From assembly GCA_049889815.1 (NCBI GenBank), contig JBMHCR010000007.1:165304-229303 (forward strand): a stretch of DNA of 64,000 nucleotides, in the 5' to 3' direction. The stretch comes from JBPOFY01 sp049889815 (GTDB taxonomy: Bacteria; Verrucomicrobiota; Verrucomicrobiia; Opitutales; Coraliomargaritaceae). The position numbers and the translations under genes are program-made. This document shows, one piece after another, positions 19,082 through 27,103 of this stretch; within the stretch, counting starts at the first letter, position 1, and each line of letters opens with the position of its first letter. The notes below the pieces were generated by a model, which was not told the origin of the DNA, made no database searches, and was given only the letters and a program-made list of their open reading frames with translations.

Positions 19082-19862
19082 AAAATTGATTTCTCTTCTG
19101 GGCCAGAACCACAACACGACAGGAGCTATGCTCCACTGCTTCTGTGTTGAATTCAGGGAGTCCGTTGTTCTACTGAGCACCATCGAACCCACTGACATAA
19201 CATCTCAACAAAGCCGGATCTTCGGCAGCATTTCCGGGCGCATTCGCAAGTTGAGCGGCTTTCAGAAGAGCCACCATGTGCCGGACAGTTGTAATACGGC
19301 TGCTCAGGCCTTTGTGCGCAAGATCGGCCATGAGGATGTGAAATCGACGACCGATCAGCTCTATGCGGACATCCGCCAGCTGTTTGGCTACAAGCGGCGG
19401 GAGTTTGCCTACAGTTGCGAAGATGGCTTCGGAATTATCAAAACACCCGACTTTGATGTGCAGCTCCGGGTCGACCAATCCTCCAGCGATCCGAAGAACT
19501 ATGAGCTGACCACCGAGATCGTCGCCCTGCACACCGACGCCATCGCCGCGGACGCGCGCTTTCACAGCTGTTTCACCCATCACTGCGACACCCTAGTGGT
19601 CGAATCTGCCAGCAATATCGATATCGACGATAAGGTCGACGCTTTGGAGGATATCCCTGAGATCGCAGACTGCCTCGACTACGAACCCGACGGCCGTTCG
19701 TTTGAACTCAAACTGCCCCAGCTTGATCTACACATCGTCGTGACAGAGACTCAGATTCACTTCCGCCTGCTCACCCTACGCAATCTCGGCAAACTGATCG
19801 ATCACAGCCAACAGGCATTCGATATTCTGGCGAAAGCTGATTTCGGTCTAAAATTGAGGTAG
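19032..19862 (+). CDS. Hypothetical protein of unknown function
   Basis: Up to 276 residues with no recognised family. No signal peptide or membrane helix is evident. The start is doubtful: the ATG at 19032 lies inside the palindromic element, and an in-frame ATG at 19128 is an alternative (AGGAG at 19121-19125 is too close to be an ideal ribosome binding site). The convincing protein-like part begins after about residue 85 (FVRKIGHEDVKSTTDQLYAD) and runs on through alternating strands such as DFDVQLRVDQ, YELTTEIVALH and LDLHIVVTETQIHFRL. It is a single gene, not in an operon. Confidence 0.6.
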   Translation: MNHSPTSPAGLSSVAVVKLISLLGQNHNTTGAMLHCFCVEFRESVVLLSTIEPTDITSQQSRIFGSISGRIRKLSGFQKSHHVPDSCNTAAQAFVRKIGHEDVKSTTDQLYADIRQLFGYKRREFAYSCEDGFGIIKTPDFDVQLRVDQSSSDPKNYELTTEIVALHTDAIAADARFHSCFTHHCDTLVVESASNIDIDDKVDALEDIPEIADCLDYEPDGRSFELKLPQLDLHIVVTETQIHFRLLTLRNLGKLIDHSQQAFDILAKADFGLKLR

Positions 19863-19952
19863 GGTCGCCTCCTCCTTCGCTCAATGAGCTACGGTGGACA
19901 CGTCGCCGAGGCATCCATTGAGTTTATCCGCCACTTGCTCACAACTGAGATG

Positions 19953-20067
19953 AACCGCTGAGAACGCAGAGGGTTTAGGAGGCACTTAAAAACCACTGAT
20001 TCACACAGATGATCACTGATCTTTGCATTCTTAAATCATCAGTGTTCATCAGCGTCCATCAGTGGTT
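19953..20067. repeat. Degenerate intergenic repeats with imperfect inverted arms
   Basis: The stretch 19991-20067 forms an imperfect inverted repeat: AACCACTGAT (19991-20000) pairs with ATCAGTGGTT (20058-20067), and GATGATCACTGAT (20008-20020) pairs with ATCAGTGTTCATC (20038-20050) at 12 of 13 positions. Just before it, 19953-19984 (AACCGCTGAGAACGCAGAGG...) has the look of another dispersed intergenic repeat. It lies between two convergent genes, 11 nt from the thiF-like stop, and may also act as a transcription barrier. Confidence 0.65.
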
Positions 20068-20077
20068 CAAGCTATAT

Positions 20078-21112
20078 TTACGAATACTCCTGATATCCGC
20101 CTTCAAGGTGATACACCTGCTCATAGCCACGCCTTCTCAATGCTTCAGCAAGCAAACCGCTGACCAAGCCTTCTTCGCAAATTAAAACAATTTTGGACGC
20201 ACCAGACTCCGGCAGCCCCCTTTCGAGAATCGTCTCTGCGACCCCCGCTCGAACGTCGAGCTCCTCAATAGAGGCTCCGATGGATCGCTCCTGCAGTAAA
20301 TCGTCAACAGTCATCGCAAAGGCCCCACTCGCGAGCTCCGCAAACTGCTCAGGCTGTGCTACACCCTGCATGCGAAAGGATTGCAACTGTAGGCTGCCCG
20401 TGTGAATCGAAACGACCTCACCAACTTTCGGCCTACCGTTACCCGTAATGAGCTTTATTACTTCCAAGGCCTGCAGGTTTGCAGCCACGCTAGCCGCTGC
20501 TCCAAGCATACCGGCTCCGGCACAAGAAGGCGCATCACCGCGCTCTGGAAAGAGATCGGCAAAGCGTGCACCGCACCTGTCCCAGAACACACAGATCTGT
20601 GAACTGTCTCGGTAAAGCGCGGCGTGCACCCATGGGCGATCCAGCTCGGCGCATACCGAATCGATCAAATAGCGCACCTCCAGATCGTCGGTAGCATCGA
20701 CGACCAAATCATGGGCAGCGATCAACTCGCCAGCGTTTCCCTCGGTCAGCATTTCCGCAACCGAAGTGACCGCGATGTACGGATTCAGCTCACTTAAAGA
20801 GCCTGCGGCCGAATTTGCTTTATTGGTCCCCTGCTCTGCCACGGTATGCAGCCACTGGCGCGAAACATTAGAAATACTGACCACATCGCCATCGACCACC
20901 GTGAGCATACCCACTCCAGCACCGGCTAGCGCCTGCAAGACTGGACAACCGAGCCCGCCCGCACCAAGCACTAAAACACGCGCGGCTTTCAGCTTTTGTT
21001 GACCAACTGTGCCGACACTGGGCAGCAAGAGATGCCGCGCATAATAGGCAAGCTCGTCACTGGAAAATGTGATATCCCCGTAAGCTTCGGCCACGCGTTG
21101 CAAATACGACAT
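20078..21112 (-). CDS. ThiF/MoeB-type adenylyltransferase fused to a rhodanese domain
   Basis: A 344-residue E1-like enzyme. The ATP-binding GAGGLGCPVLQALAGAG (about 51-67) and DATDDLEVRYLID segments are typical of MoeB/ThiF, which adenylate the C-terminus of MoaD or ThiS. A rhodanese-like domain closes the protein, with the active-site loop CEEGLVS (about 312-318). The two CxxC zinc motifs of E. coli MoeB are not found: only PSCAGAGML remains. The gene follows a pseudouridine synthase with a 3-nt gap. moaE and a MOSC gene occur 40 kb away. Assignment to MoeB rather than another sulfur-carrier activator is not certain. Confidence 0.82.
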   Translation of the reverse strand: MSYLQRVAEAYGDITFSSDELAYYARHLLLPSVGTVGQQKLKAARVLVLGAGGLGCPVLQALAGAGVGMLTVVDGDVVSISNVSRQWLHTVAEQGTNKANSAAGSLSELNPYIAVTSVAEMLTEGNAGELIAAHDLVVDATDDLEVRYLIDSVCAELDRPWVHAALYRDSSQICVFWDRCGARFADLFPERGDAPSCAGAGMLGAAASVAANLQALEVIKLITGNGRPKVGEVVSIHTGSLQLQSFRMQGVAQPEQFAELASGAFAMTVDDLLQERSIGASIEELDVRAGVAETILERGLPESGASKIVLICEEGLVSGLLAEALRRRGYEQVYHLEGGYQEYS

Positions 21113-21115
21113 GGT

Positions 21116-21910
21116 CTAAATCAATTCCTCCACGGCTTCTGTAGACAAGCCCATATATTCGCGACAGAAGGTCAGCATGTCTTCCTGTAGCGGTGCACCG
21201 AAAGTAGTTGGGTGATCTGGAAACTGAAAAATATAGCGATAGCAGTGCAGCGCTTGGCGTTTAATGGGCAGCATGGATCCGAGACGATCCGTCCAGCCGT
21301 TTTCAATGAACTCGATGTAGAGCGTTTCGTCCGGGCCATAGATTTTGTCTCCAACCACACGATGCTCCAAGTGCTCGGCATGCACCCGAATCTGGTGCTT
21401 GCGCCCAGTCTCGGGAACGACACGGCAAAGCGTGTAACCATTCTTGCTGATAAGCGGATAAAAATCCGTCACCGCGGATTGCGAAGTACGGTCGTAGCTC
21501 ACTTCTGACTTTACGATGACGGGTCCGCCACGCCGGCGTGCAATCGGCTCGTCGACATGGATGGGCTCGTTGAACTCACCCGCAAGCAAAGCGATGTATT
21601 CCTTTTTCACGATGCGTTGCTGGATCGCCATTTGATACTTCCGCGCCATTGCTGGCCGTTTCGCAAAGAGGATGAGACCACTGGTCTCACGATCGAGACG
21701 TGCGACCAGATGTATCTTTTCTACTCCTAGATACTGCGAAACCACACCGACAAGACTCGACATCGGACCATTCTTCGATGGGTGACAGACCAACCAGCCA
21801 GGCTTATTCACGATCAGTAGGTCGTCATCCTCCTGCACGATCCACGAAGGAAAGACCTTAGAGTCGACCAAGGGAGCTTCCTCGCCATAGGGATCCATCA
21901 CTGCATTCAT
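21116..21910 (-). CDS. RluA-family pseudouridine synthase
   Basis: A 264-residue RNA pseudouridine synthase. The catalytic motif is VARLDRETSGLILFAK (about 68-83) with the essential Asp in RLDRETSG. A strand VPETGRKHQIRVH (about 170-182) is also diagnostic. No S4 domain precedes the catalytic domain, so it resembles the single-domain RluA/TruC group rather than RluC or RluD. The target (rRNA or tRNA) cannot be told. The ATG overlaps the SDR stop (ATGA at 21907-21910), so the three minus-strand genes here form one transcription unit. Confidence 0.9.
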   Translation of the reverse strand: MNAVMDPYGEEAPLVDSKVFPSWIVQEDDDLLIVNKPGWLVCHPSKNGPMSSLVGVVSQYLGVEKIHLVARLDRETSGLILFAKRPAMARKYQMAIQQRIVKKEYIALLAGEFNEPIHVDEPIARRRGGPVIVKSEVSYDRTSQSAVTDFYPLISKNGYTLCRVVPETGRKHQIRVHAEHLEHRVVGDKIYGPDETLYIEFIENGWTDRLGSMLPIKRQALHCYRYIFQFPDHPTTFGAPLQEDMLTFCREYMGLSTEAVEELI

Positions 21911-22731
21911 TTGTGTTGCTCCAAGCGTAGCTTGCGCAAGATCAGCGCGCCAATCCTCGTAACCACGCAGATGGGCATTTTACTGCCGAAAAAGGCGATA
22001 CATTTGTTCTTCCAACCAGTGACTATCAGCGGCTTACCCTTGGCAAGTGCCTTAAGCGTATACTCAGCAACCTGATCGCTGGTCATATCCAGGCTAGCGT
22101 TTGCACCACCGCTATTCATGGGCGGCTTGGAAAAGCCCGCAGCTTTGAAGAAATTTGAGCGTGTCGGCCCTGGGCATACAGCGAGCGTGCGAACCGGTGT
22201 GTCGCGCAAGTCTTCGCCCAGAGATAGCGTCCAATTCAGCACAAAAGACTTGGTCGCTCCGTAGCTTGCTAAAAAGGGCGTTGGCTGAAAAGCTGCAGTA
22301 GACGCGATATTGACGATGGCACCGCCCCGCTCGATCATTTGAGGCAGTAGTCGCAGGGTAAGGTCAACGACCGCCTTCACATTTAAGTCTATCATGTTCA
22401 ACTGCTTGCAACGTTCCAAATCGGCAATCACACCATAATCACCGAAGCCACTGTTATTGATCAAGACGACTTCGCCGGGCTCCGCAGAACCAATGATCGA
22501 CTGCAGCTCGACTGCCGCCATTGCCAGCTCCTCAGCGTCCGATAAATCGGTGCTAATATGCACCCCATTTTCACCTAAAAAAAAATCCGGTTCTGACCGT
22601 GAAAGGTTGCAAATCTGCCCATTGAAGCCTATCTTTTCTATTGCTTTGATAATCGAGCAGCCAATTCCTGACGATCCGCCCGTAACAATGATTACGGCAG
22701 CACGATCTAAACATTCTGAAGGGGTTGGCAT
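21907..22731 (-). CDS. Short-chain dehydrogenase/reductase (SDR)
   Basis: A 274-residue classical SDR from the ATG at 22731; a TTG 36 nt upstream would extend it. The cofactor motif is VTGGSSGIG near the start, the NNSG strand follows, and the catalytic YxxxK is YGATK with a Ser in NIASTAAF upstream. The C-terminal end LIVTGWKNKCIAFFGSKMP and a basic hydrophobic tail are typical of DltE/YqjQ-like SDRs that associate with membranes. Substrate unknown. It is first of the SDR-RluA-ThiF group. Confidence 0.88.
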   Translation of the reverse strand: MPTPSECLDRAAVIIVTGGSSGIGCSIIKAIEKIGFNGQICNLSRSEPDFFLGENGVHISTDLSDAEELAMAAVELQSIIGSAEPGEVVLINNSGFGDYGVIADLERCKQLNMIDLNVKAVVDLTLRLLPQMIERGGAIVNIASTAAFQPTPFLASYGATKSFVLNWTLSLGEDLRDTPVRTLAVCPGPTRSNFFKAAGFSKPPMNSGGANASLDMTSDQVAEYTLKALAKGKPLIVTGWKNKCIAFFGSKMPICVVTRIGALILRKLRLEQHK

Positions 22732-22810
22732 TTTTTGTGTCCAGTTATCAAGAGGCGGCGAACTCAATCGAGTTCGTTAAATAGAACCAATAAACAAAAG
22801 GAATAATAAT

Positions 22811-23176
22811 ATGAAGCAACACGATGTGATCATCTCAGGTTTGAATATCGAACTCACAGAAGCGATAAAGAATATGGTTCATGAAAAGGCGGAAAAACTC
22901 TTCGGGCACGACGATCATATTATTCGCATGCGAGTAGAGCTCGAATATGACATGCACCAAACCTCACACGAAAAAGAATTTATTGCTAAGGGGCAACTAG
23001 AAGTCCGCGGCAACGACCACTTCGCTTCGGATGCGAGTGGCGACATGTATAAATCCATCGACGGAATGGTAAACAAGCTCGACCGCATGCTGAGGCGCCG
23101 CCACCGCCTACAGAAGGTGAAACGTAGAAATACGCATGACGTCGAGATTCCTGCCGACATTCCGAAGGCAATGTAG
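22811..23176 (+). CDS. hpf: Ribosome hibernation promoting factor (HPF/RaiA family)
   Basis: A 121-residue short-form HPF. It starts MKQHDVIISGLNIELTEAI and contains the family's beta-alpha pattern with AKGQLEVRGNDHFASDASGDMYKSIDGMVNKLDRMLRRR (in two parts, about 57-98). This protein binds the 30S subunit and inactivates ribosomes in stationary phase. The long-form C-terminal dimerisation domain is absent. An AAGGA lies 9 nt before the ATG. It stands alone, divergent from the SDR gene. Confidence 0.93.
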   Translation: MKQHDVIISGLNIELTEAIKNMVHEKAEKLFGHDDHIIRMRVELEYDMHQTSHEKEFIAKGQLEVRGNDHFASDASGDMYKSIDGMVNKLDRMLRRRHRLQKVKRRNTHDVEIPADIPKAM

Positions 23177-23267
23177 GTTGACACCCTAGTCAATGACGAC
23201 CAGACGAGCCTGGCTCCATCCGCGAGTCGGGCTTGCTTTTTCTATAGATATCACAGAGGCTGCCGCG

Positions 23268-23627
23268 ATGAACCCATCCATCTACCACATTCTTCACTTC
23301 GTCGGTATCCTGATGCTCTTCCTCGGCTACGGCGCCCTACTCGGCCGCAGCATGGCTCACAGCGATGACGCAAAGGTCAAAAAGCTCGGCTCGATCACCA
23401 GTGGCATCGGTCTTCTCCTAATGATCGTCGCTGGCTTCGGCCTGATGGCGAAGCTCTACAATAACAGCTTCGAACCGTGGATGACCGTGAAGCTTATAAT
23501 CTGGATCGTGCTCGGCGGTCTCATCGTACTGATCAATCGCAAGCCTGCGCTAGCCGTTCCTCTCTGGTGGGGCATCATCGGTCTGGGAGCAATCGCAGCG
23601 GTCATGGTCTACCTCCGACCAATTTAA
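23268..23627 (+). CDS. Small four-helix membrane protein, unknown function
   Basis: The start at ATG 23268 (MNPSIYHILHFVG) is chosen because an AGAGG lies just upstream and the longer reading adds a poor leader. The 119-residue product has four predicted membrane helices (about 8-25, 43-62, 74-90 and 96-114) with short loops and the hydrophilic KVKKLGS in the first loop. It resembles small SirB-like or unnamed membrane proteins. No enzyme motif is visible. A hairpin terminator follows at 23651. Confidence 0.75.
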   Translation: MNPSIYHILHFVGILMLFLGYGALLGRSMAHSDDAKVKKLGSITSGIGLLLMIVAGFGLMAKLYNNSFEPWMTVKLIIWIVLGGLIVLINRKPALAVPLWWGIIGLGAIAAVMVYLRPI

Positions 23628-23650
23628 GAAACACAAAAACTTTCACTCGA

Positions 23651-23678
23651 GGCAGAGCGCACATGTGCTCTGCCTTTT
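23651..23678 (+). terminator. Rho-independent terminator after the small membrane protein
   Basis: GGCAGAGC (23651-23658) and GCTCTGCC (23667-23674) form a perfect 8-bp stem around an 8-nt loop, followed by TTTT. It lies 23 nt after the stop. Confidence 0.85.
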
Positions 23679-23727
23679 GTACATACGGTGATGCACTACA
23701 GAGTAAGCACACCCGCCAAGGTGCACT

Positions 23728-23755
23728 AAAAAGGCCGCATTGTATGAAGCGGCCT
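23728..23755 (-). terminator. Rho-independent terminator after the TonB-dependent receptor
   Basis: AGGCCGC (23732-23738) and GCGGCCT (23749-23755) form a 7-bp stem; the A-run at 23728-23732 becomes a T-run on the minus strand. It lies about 50 nt downstream of the receptor gene and faces the terminator at 23651. Confidence 0.82.
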
Positions 23756-23804
23756 CAAGAGACACCGGAACTGACACCCTTACAATAGCGCAAGGAGTTC
23801 AGAT

Positions 23805-25898
23805 TTAGAAGCTTCCTGTGATCGAGAATCGTGCGTTGACCGGTGCACCAACAGATGCTTGGTGGTCGCTATGTGCGTGCGGGTAGTATGGTTCATCAAG
23901 AAGGTTCTCGATACGCACTTGGAGGCGAAGGTTCTCGTTGATTTGATAAGAGGCAGCTGCATCGAAACGAACGAAGTCAGGGAGCTGTGTGTCTTCATCG
24001 TTGGTCATATAGCTCTCGTCTTGATAGATGGCTCCAAGACCGAGGAAAAGATCGCCTGTAAGCTGGTAGCGGTTCCAGATAGAGAACAGGCTCTCGGGTA
24101 GCTCGCGCGGTGTGTTGCCATCGTCGAGCTCTCCCTCTTGGTAGCTGTAGCCCGCTGAGATATACCAGTTGTCTGTGATATAACCTGCTAGCTGTAGCTC
24201 AAAGCCATCGAAAGTTGTTTCCAATGAGCGAGACCCACCTGAACCATCGTCTTCAACGAGGTCCTGCTCGATCTCAAAGATCGCTGCTGTCAGGCTAAGT
24301 CCTTGGGTAAGGTCCCACTTCACACCAGCTTCGAGGTTCGTGTAGAAGTCAGGGTCGAGTCCCTCATCACCGAGGTTTGCATACTGCTCGCCACTTTGCG
24401 GAACGAAGGTTTCGCTATAGCTCGCATAGATGGAAATGTTCTCCTGCGGCTTAAACACGATACCTGCACGTGGAGTGATCTCTTCGTCTTTTTGACTACC
24501 ATCTGTGCCACCCGGCTCATGGTCGTCCACTTCGATATCGAAGCTGTCAAAACGGGCACCCAGAACGACTGTGAGTTGATCAGTAAGCTGGATCTCGTCT
24601 TGAACAAAGAATGAGTAAACGTCGAGCTCGACGCTGGTATCATCATTCAAGCTAGAATAGCTGACGGAAGTAGGATCACCATCCGCAGTCACATTGAAAT
24701 CGCCACTACTGGTAACGATGAAGCTTTCCTTGTCTGTTTCTGAAGTCGTCCAAACCGTATTGTAGCGATCTTGATTGGAAGAGGTGTTGATATACTCTGC
24801 ACCAAAAATCACGGTGTGACTGATGTCACCAGTTTCGAACTCACTGATCAAGTTGCCGGAGAGAACGGCGTTCTGACGATCCGTAGTATCGCGATAGCCA
24901 TCAAGTGTAACAGTGTTTGAAGATTCGGCGTAAGCTGAAGCGAAGAGGTTCTGATAAACTTTGTCATAATCACCGAAAGACGTAGTGAGATTACCCCTAA
25001 GCCCATCGGAGAACTTATGCTGAAGAATCGCACGAATCACCTGCGCCTCAAGTGTGGTTTCGTTGAGCTCCGAGCTTCCGAAGACAACAGTGTCGAGCGC
25101 ATCGACAGGTTCGAAATCATCACCGGTTGGGATACCGCGATCAATAAAGCGTTTGTGATCGAGATATTCATAAGAGACATCGACTGTGGTGGCTTCACCA
25201 AGGAGAAACTTCACAGTCGGGTTGATACCGAAGTTATCGCCGTCATAGAAGTCGCGGTGATTCTCGAGGCTTTCGTAGTATGCATTGATTCGAACTGCTG
25301 CACCGTCATCAATCCCGACGTTACTGTCAATCTGAGCACCAAAGGCTCCAAAGGTATCAACACTCAAAGTGTAGTCGTTGAAGCTCCCGCCAATGACGCC
25401 TTTCTTAGTCACACGGTTGAGAATGCCTCCCGCACCGCCACGTCCGAAGAGAAGCGCATTCGAGCCACGTAGGATCTCTACCTGCTGTACATTATACAGC
25501 GGGCGGTAGTATTGCACATCGTCACGAACGCCATCGACGAAGAAGTCAGCTGTGGAACGCACGCCGCGAAAGACGATCGCATCACGATGGCCCTCACCTT
25601 GAGACATGGAAACGCCCGGCGTGTATTGAACAATGTCGCCGACACTGTTGAACCCGCGGAACGCAATATCCTCAGCGGTGGTGATCGAGAGGCTCTGCGG
25701 CACATCAATGATTGGTGTTGGCGTCTTAAGCGCAGTCACCTGATCAGTGTAAAGCGCCTGACCGACGATTTCAATCTCCTTGAGCGCGACCGTTTCTACT
25801 TCACCAGCCTCTTGTGCAACTGCAGCACTTCCCACACCGGCAAAAGACAGTGTCGACAACGCGATCAAGCGATCGGTTCGTTTAGTGTTTATTTTCAT
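23805..25898 (-). CDS. TonB-dependent siderophore receptor
   Basis: A 697-residue outer-membrane receptor. A signal peptide (about 1-29) is followed by a TonB-box-like stretch (ALKEIEIVGQ), the plug domain (about 55-165, with DVPQSLSITTAEDI and QQVEILRGSNALLFGRGGAGGILNRVTK) and a 22-strand barrel ending in the C-terminal Phe of ARFSITGSF. The plug and barrel pattern is that of ferric-siderophore receptors such as FhuA or FcuA. Two Fur-like boxes lie upstream, in the gap shared with the divergent ferric ABC transporter genes. The exact siderophore is unknown. Confidence 0.93.
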   Translation of the reverse strand: MKINTKRTDRLIALSTLSFAGVGSAAVAQEAGEVETVALKEIEIVGQALYTDQVTALKTPTPIIDVPQSLSITTAEDIAFRGFNSVGDIVQYTPGVSMSQGEGHRDAIVFRGVRSTADFFVDGVRDDVQYYRPLYNVQQVEILRGSNALLFGRGGAGGILNRVTKKGVIGGSFNDYTLSVDTFGAFGAQIDSNVGIDDGAAVRINAYYESLENHRDFYDGDNFGINPTVKFLLGEATTVDVSYEYLDHKRFIDRGIPTGDDFEPVDALDTVVFGSSELNETTLEAQVIRAILQHKFSDGLRGNLTTSFGDYDKVYQNLFASAYAESSNTVTLDGYRDTTDRQNAVLSGNLISEFETGDISHTVIFGAEYINTSSNQDRYNTVWTTSETDKESFIVTSSGDFNVTADGDPTSVSYSSLNDDTSVELDVYSFFVQDEIQLTDQLTVVLGARFDSFDIEVDDHEPGGTDGSQKDEEITPRAGIVFKPQENISIYASYSETFVPQSGEQYANLGDEGLDPDFYTNLEAGVKWDLTQGLSLTAAIFEIEQDLVEDDGSGGSRSLETTFDGFELQLAGYITDNWYISAGYSYQEGELDDGNTPRELPESLFSIWNRYQLTGDLFLGLGAIYQDESYMTNDEDTQLPDFVRFDAAASYQINENLRLQVRIENLLDEPYYPHAHSDHQASVGAPVNARFSITGSF

Positions 25899-25915
25899 TG
25901 ATTTTGGTTCAAAAT

Positions 25916-25934
25916 GAAAATGAGATTCATTCTC
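25916..25934. promoter_or_regulatory. Fur-like box 1, upstream of the TonB-dependent receptor
   Basis: The 19 bases GAAAATGAGATTCATTCTC match the Fur consensus GATAATGATAATCATTATC at 15 of 19 positions. The core is an inverted repeat (TGAGATT-C-ATTCTCA). It lies about 18 nt before the receptor start, at the likely -10 of a minus-strand promoter whose -35 would be TTGACA (25945-25950). It would repress the receptor in iron-replete cells. Confidence 0.85.
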
Positions 25935-26008
25935 ATAGAGTGCTTGTCAATATTCTTTTTGAGAATGTGTCGCAGTAACTTGACACTTGGCTCGAAATTG
26001 CCATATCC

Positions 26009-26027
26009 ATTGAGAGTCATTCTCAAT
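26009..26027. promoter_or_regulatory. Fur-like box 2, upstream of the ferric ABC transporter
   Basis: ATTGAGAGTCATTCTCAAT is a 19-bp inverted repeat with 7-bp perfect arms. It lies 46 nt before the ABC substrate-binding gene and next to a possible plus-strand promoter (TTGACA at 25980-25985). A further partial match (ATTCT...AGAAT) lies between the two boxes at 25950-25964. Confidence 0.83.
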
Positions 26028-26072
26028 AATGTTGCGCCTTAGAGTCGCTACAGACTCCGCAAAAATTACACA

Positions 26073-27083
26073 ATGAAAAACATTATCAGCTTTTTAATCC
26101 TCGCGATCTTCGCGCAAATATCTCTAACCGCTTCGACTTTGACGATTTACAGTTATCGGCACTACGAATCCGATCAGGCACTCTTCGATAAGTTCACCGC
26201 AGAAACCGGCATCGAATTAGAGATCGTAAAAAGTAAAGCAGACGCCCTACTCGAGCGCCTCAAAGCCGAGGGCGCAAAGAGCCCTGCCGACATACTGATC
26301 TCATCCGACGCCGGACGCCTTCACCAGGCCAAAGAGGCTGGCATCCTCCAGCCCTTGAAATCAGGATTCCTCGAAAAGCGCGTGCCGGCAAATCTTCGCG
26401 ATCCCGAGGGCTATTGGTTTGGCTTCACGCAACGAGCACGTGTTTTCGCTTACTCACCAAAGCGTGTAACCGCAGATGAACTTAGCACTTACGAAGCTTT
26501 GGCCGATAAGGAATGGCGCGGCCGCATCGTCGTTCGTTCCTCTTCCAATATTTACAACCAGTCTTTGATGGCGGGGCTCATCGCTGCAAACGGCCGAGAC
26601 AGCGCAACCGCATGGGCACGTGATATTCGCAAAGCGATGGCACGTCCTCCACAGGGTAGCGACCGCGATCAGATGCGTGCAGTCGCAGCGGGTTTGGCAG
26701 ACGTCGCAATCGTGAACACTTACTACCTAGGCTTGCTCAAGAATTCTGATAACCCTAAAGATCGTGAAGTCGCTGCTCAGCTTAAAATCTTCTTTCCGAA
26801 CCAAGACGACCGTGGAACACATGTGAACGTGAGTGGTGGTGGCATCATCAAAAACTCTGACAATGTCGAAGCTGCACAGAAGTTCCTTGAGTTTCTCGCT
26901 TCGGACGAAGCGCAGAAAGAATTCTCGAGCGCCACTCATGAGTATCCGGTTGTGCAGGGTTTGCAGTGGTCGGACACACAACTCGAGTGGGGTTCTTTTA
27001 AAGCAGACCCCATCCATCTCTCCAAATTGGGAGAGCTCAATGCGGAGGCAATCCGCACCTTCAATCGAGCCAGTTGGGAATAG
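26073..27083 (+). CDS. Ferric iron ABC transporter substrate-binding protein
   Basis: A 336-residue periplasmic binding protein with a signal peptide (about 1-20) and the TLTIYSYRHYESDQALFDKF start typical of FbpA/FutA/AfuA proteins. Tyr residues in VNTYYLG (about 213-219) match the paired tyrosines that bind Fe3+. It lies downstream of Fur box 2 and overlaps or abuts the permease gene, so it is first in the fbpABC-like set. The family binds free or weakly chelated ferric iron. Confidence 0.93.
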   Translation: MKNIISFLILAIFAQISLTASTLTIYSYRHYESDQALFDKFTAETGIELEIVKSKADALLERLKAEGAKSPADILISSDAGRLHQAKEAGILQPLKSGFLEKRVPANLRDPEGYWFGFTQRARVFAYSPKRVTADELSTYEALADKEWRGRIVVRSSSNIYNQSLMAGLIAANGRDSATAWARDIRKAMARPPQGSDRDQMRAVAAGLADVAIVNTYYLGLLKNSDNPKDREVAAQLKIFFPNQDDRGTHVNVSGGGIIKNSDNVEAAQKFLEFLASDEAQKEFSSATHEYPVVQGLQWSDTQLEWGSFKADPIHLSKLGELNAEAIRTFNRASWE

Positions 27084-27103
27084 TGTTTTCTTTTGGCAGA
27101 TCA

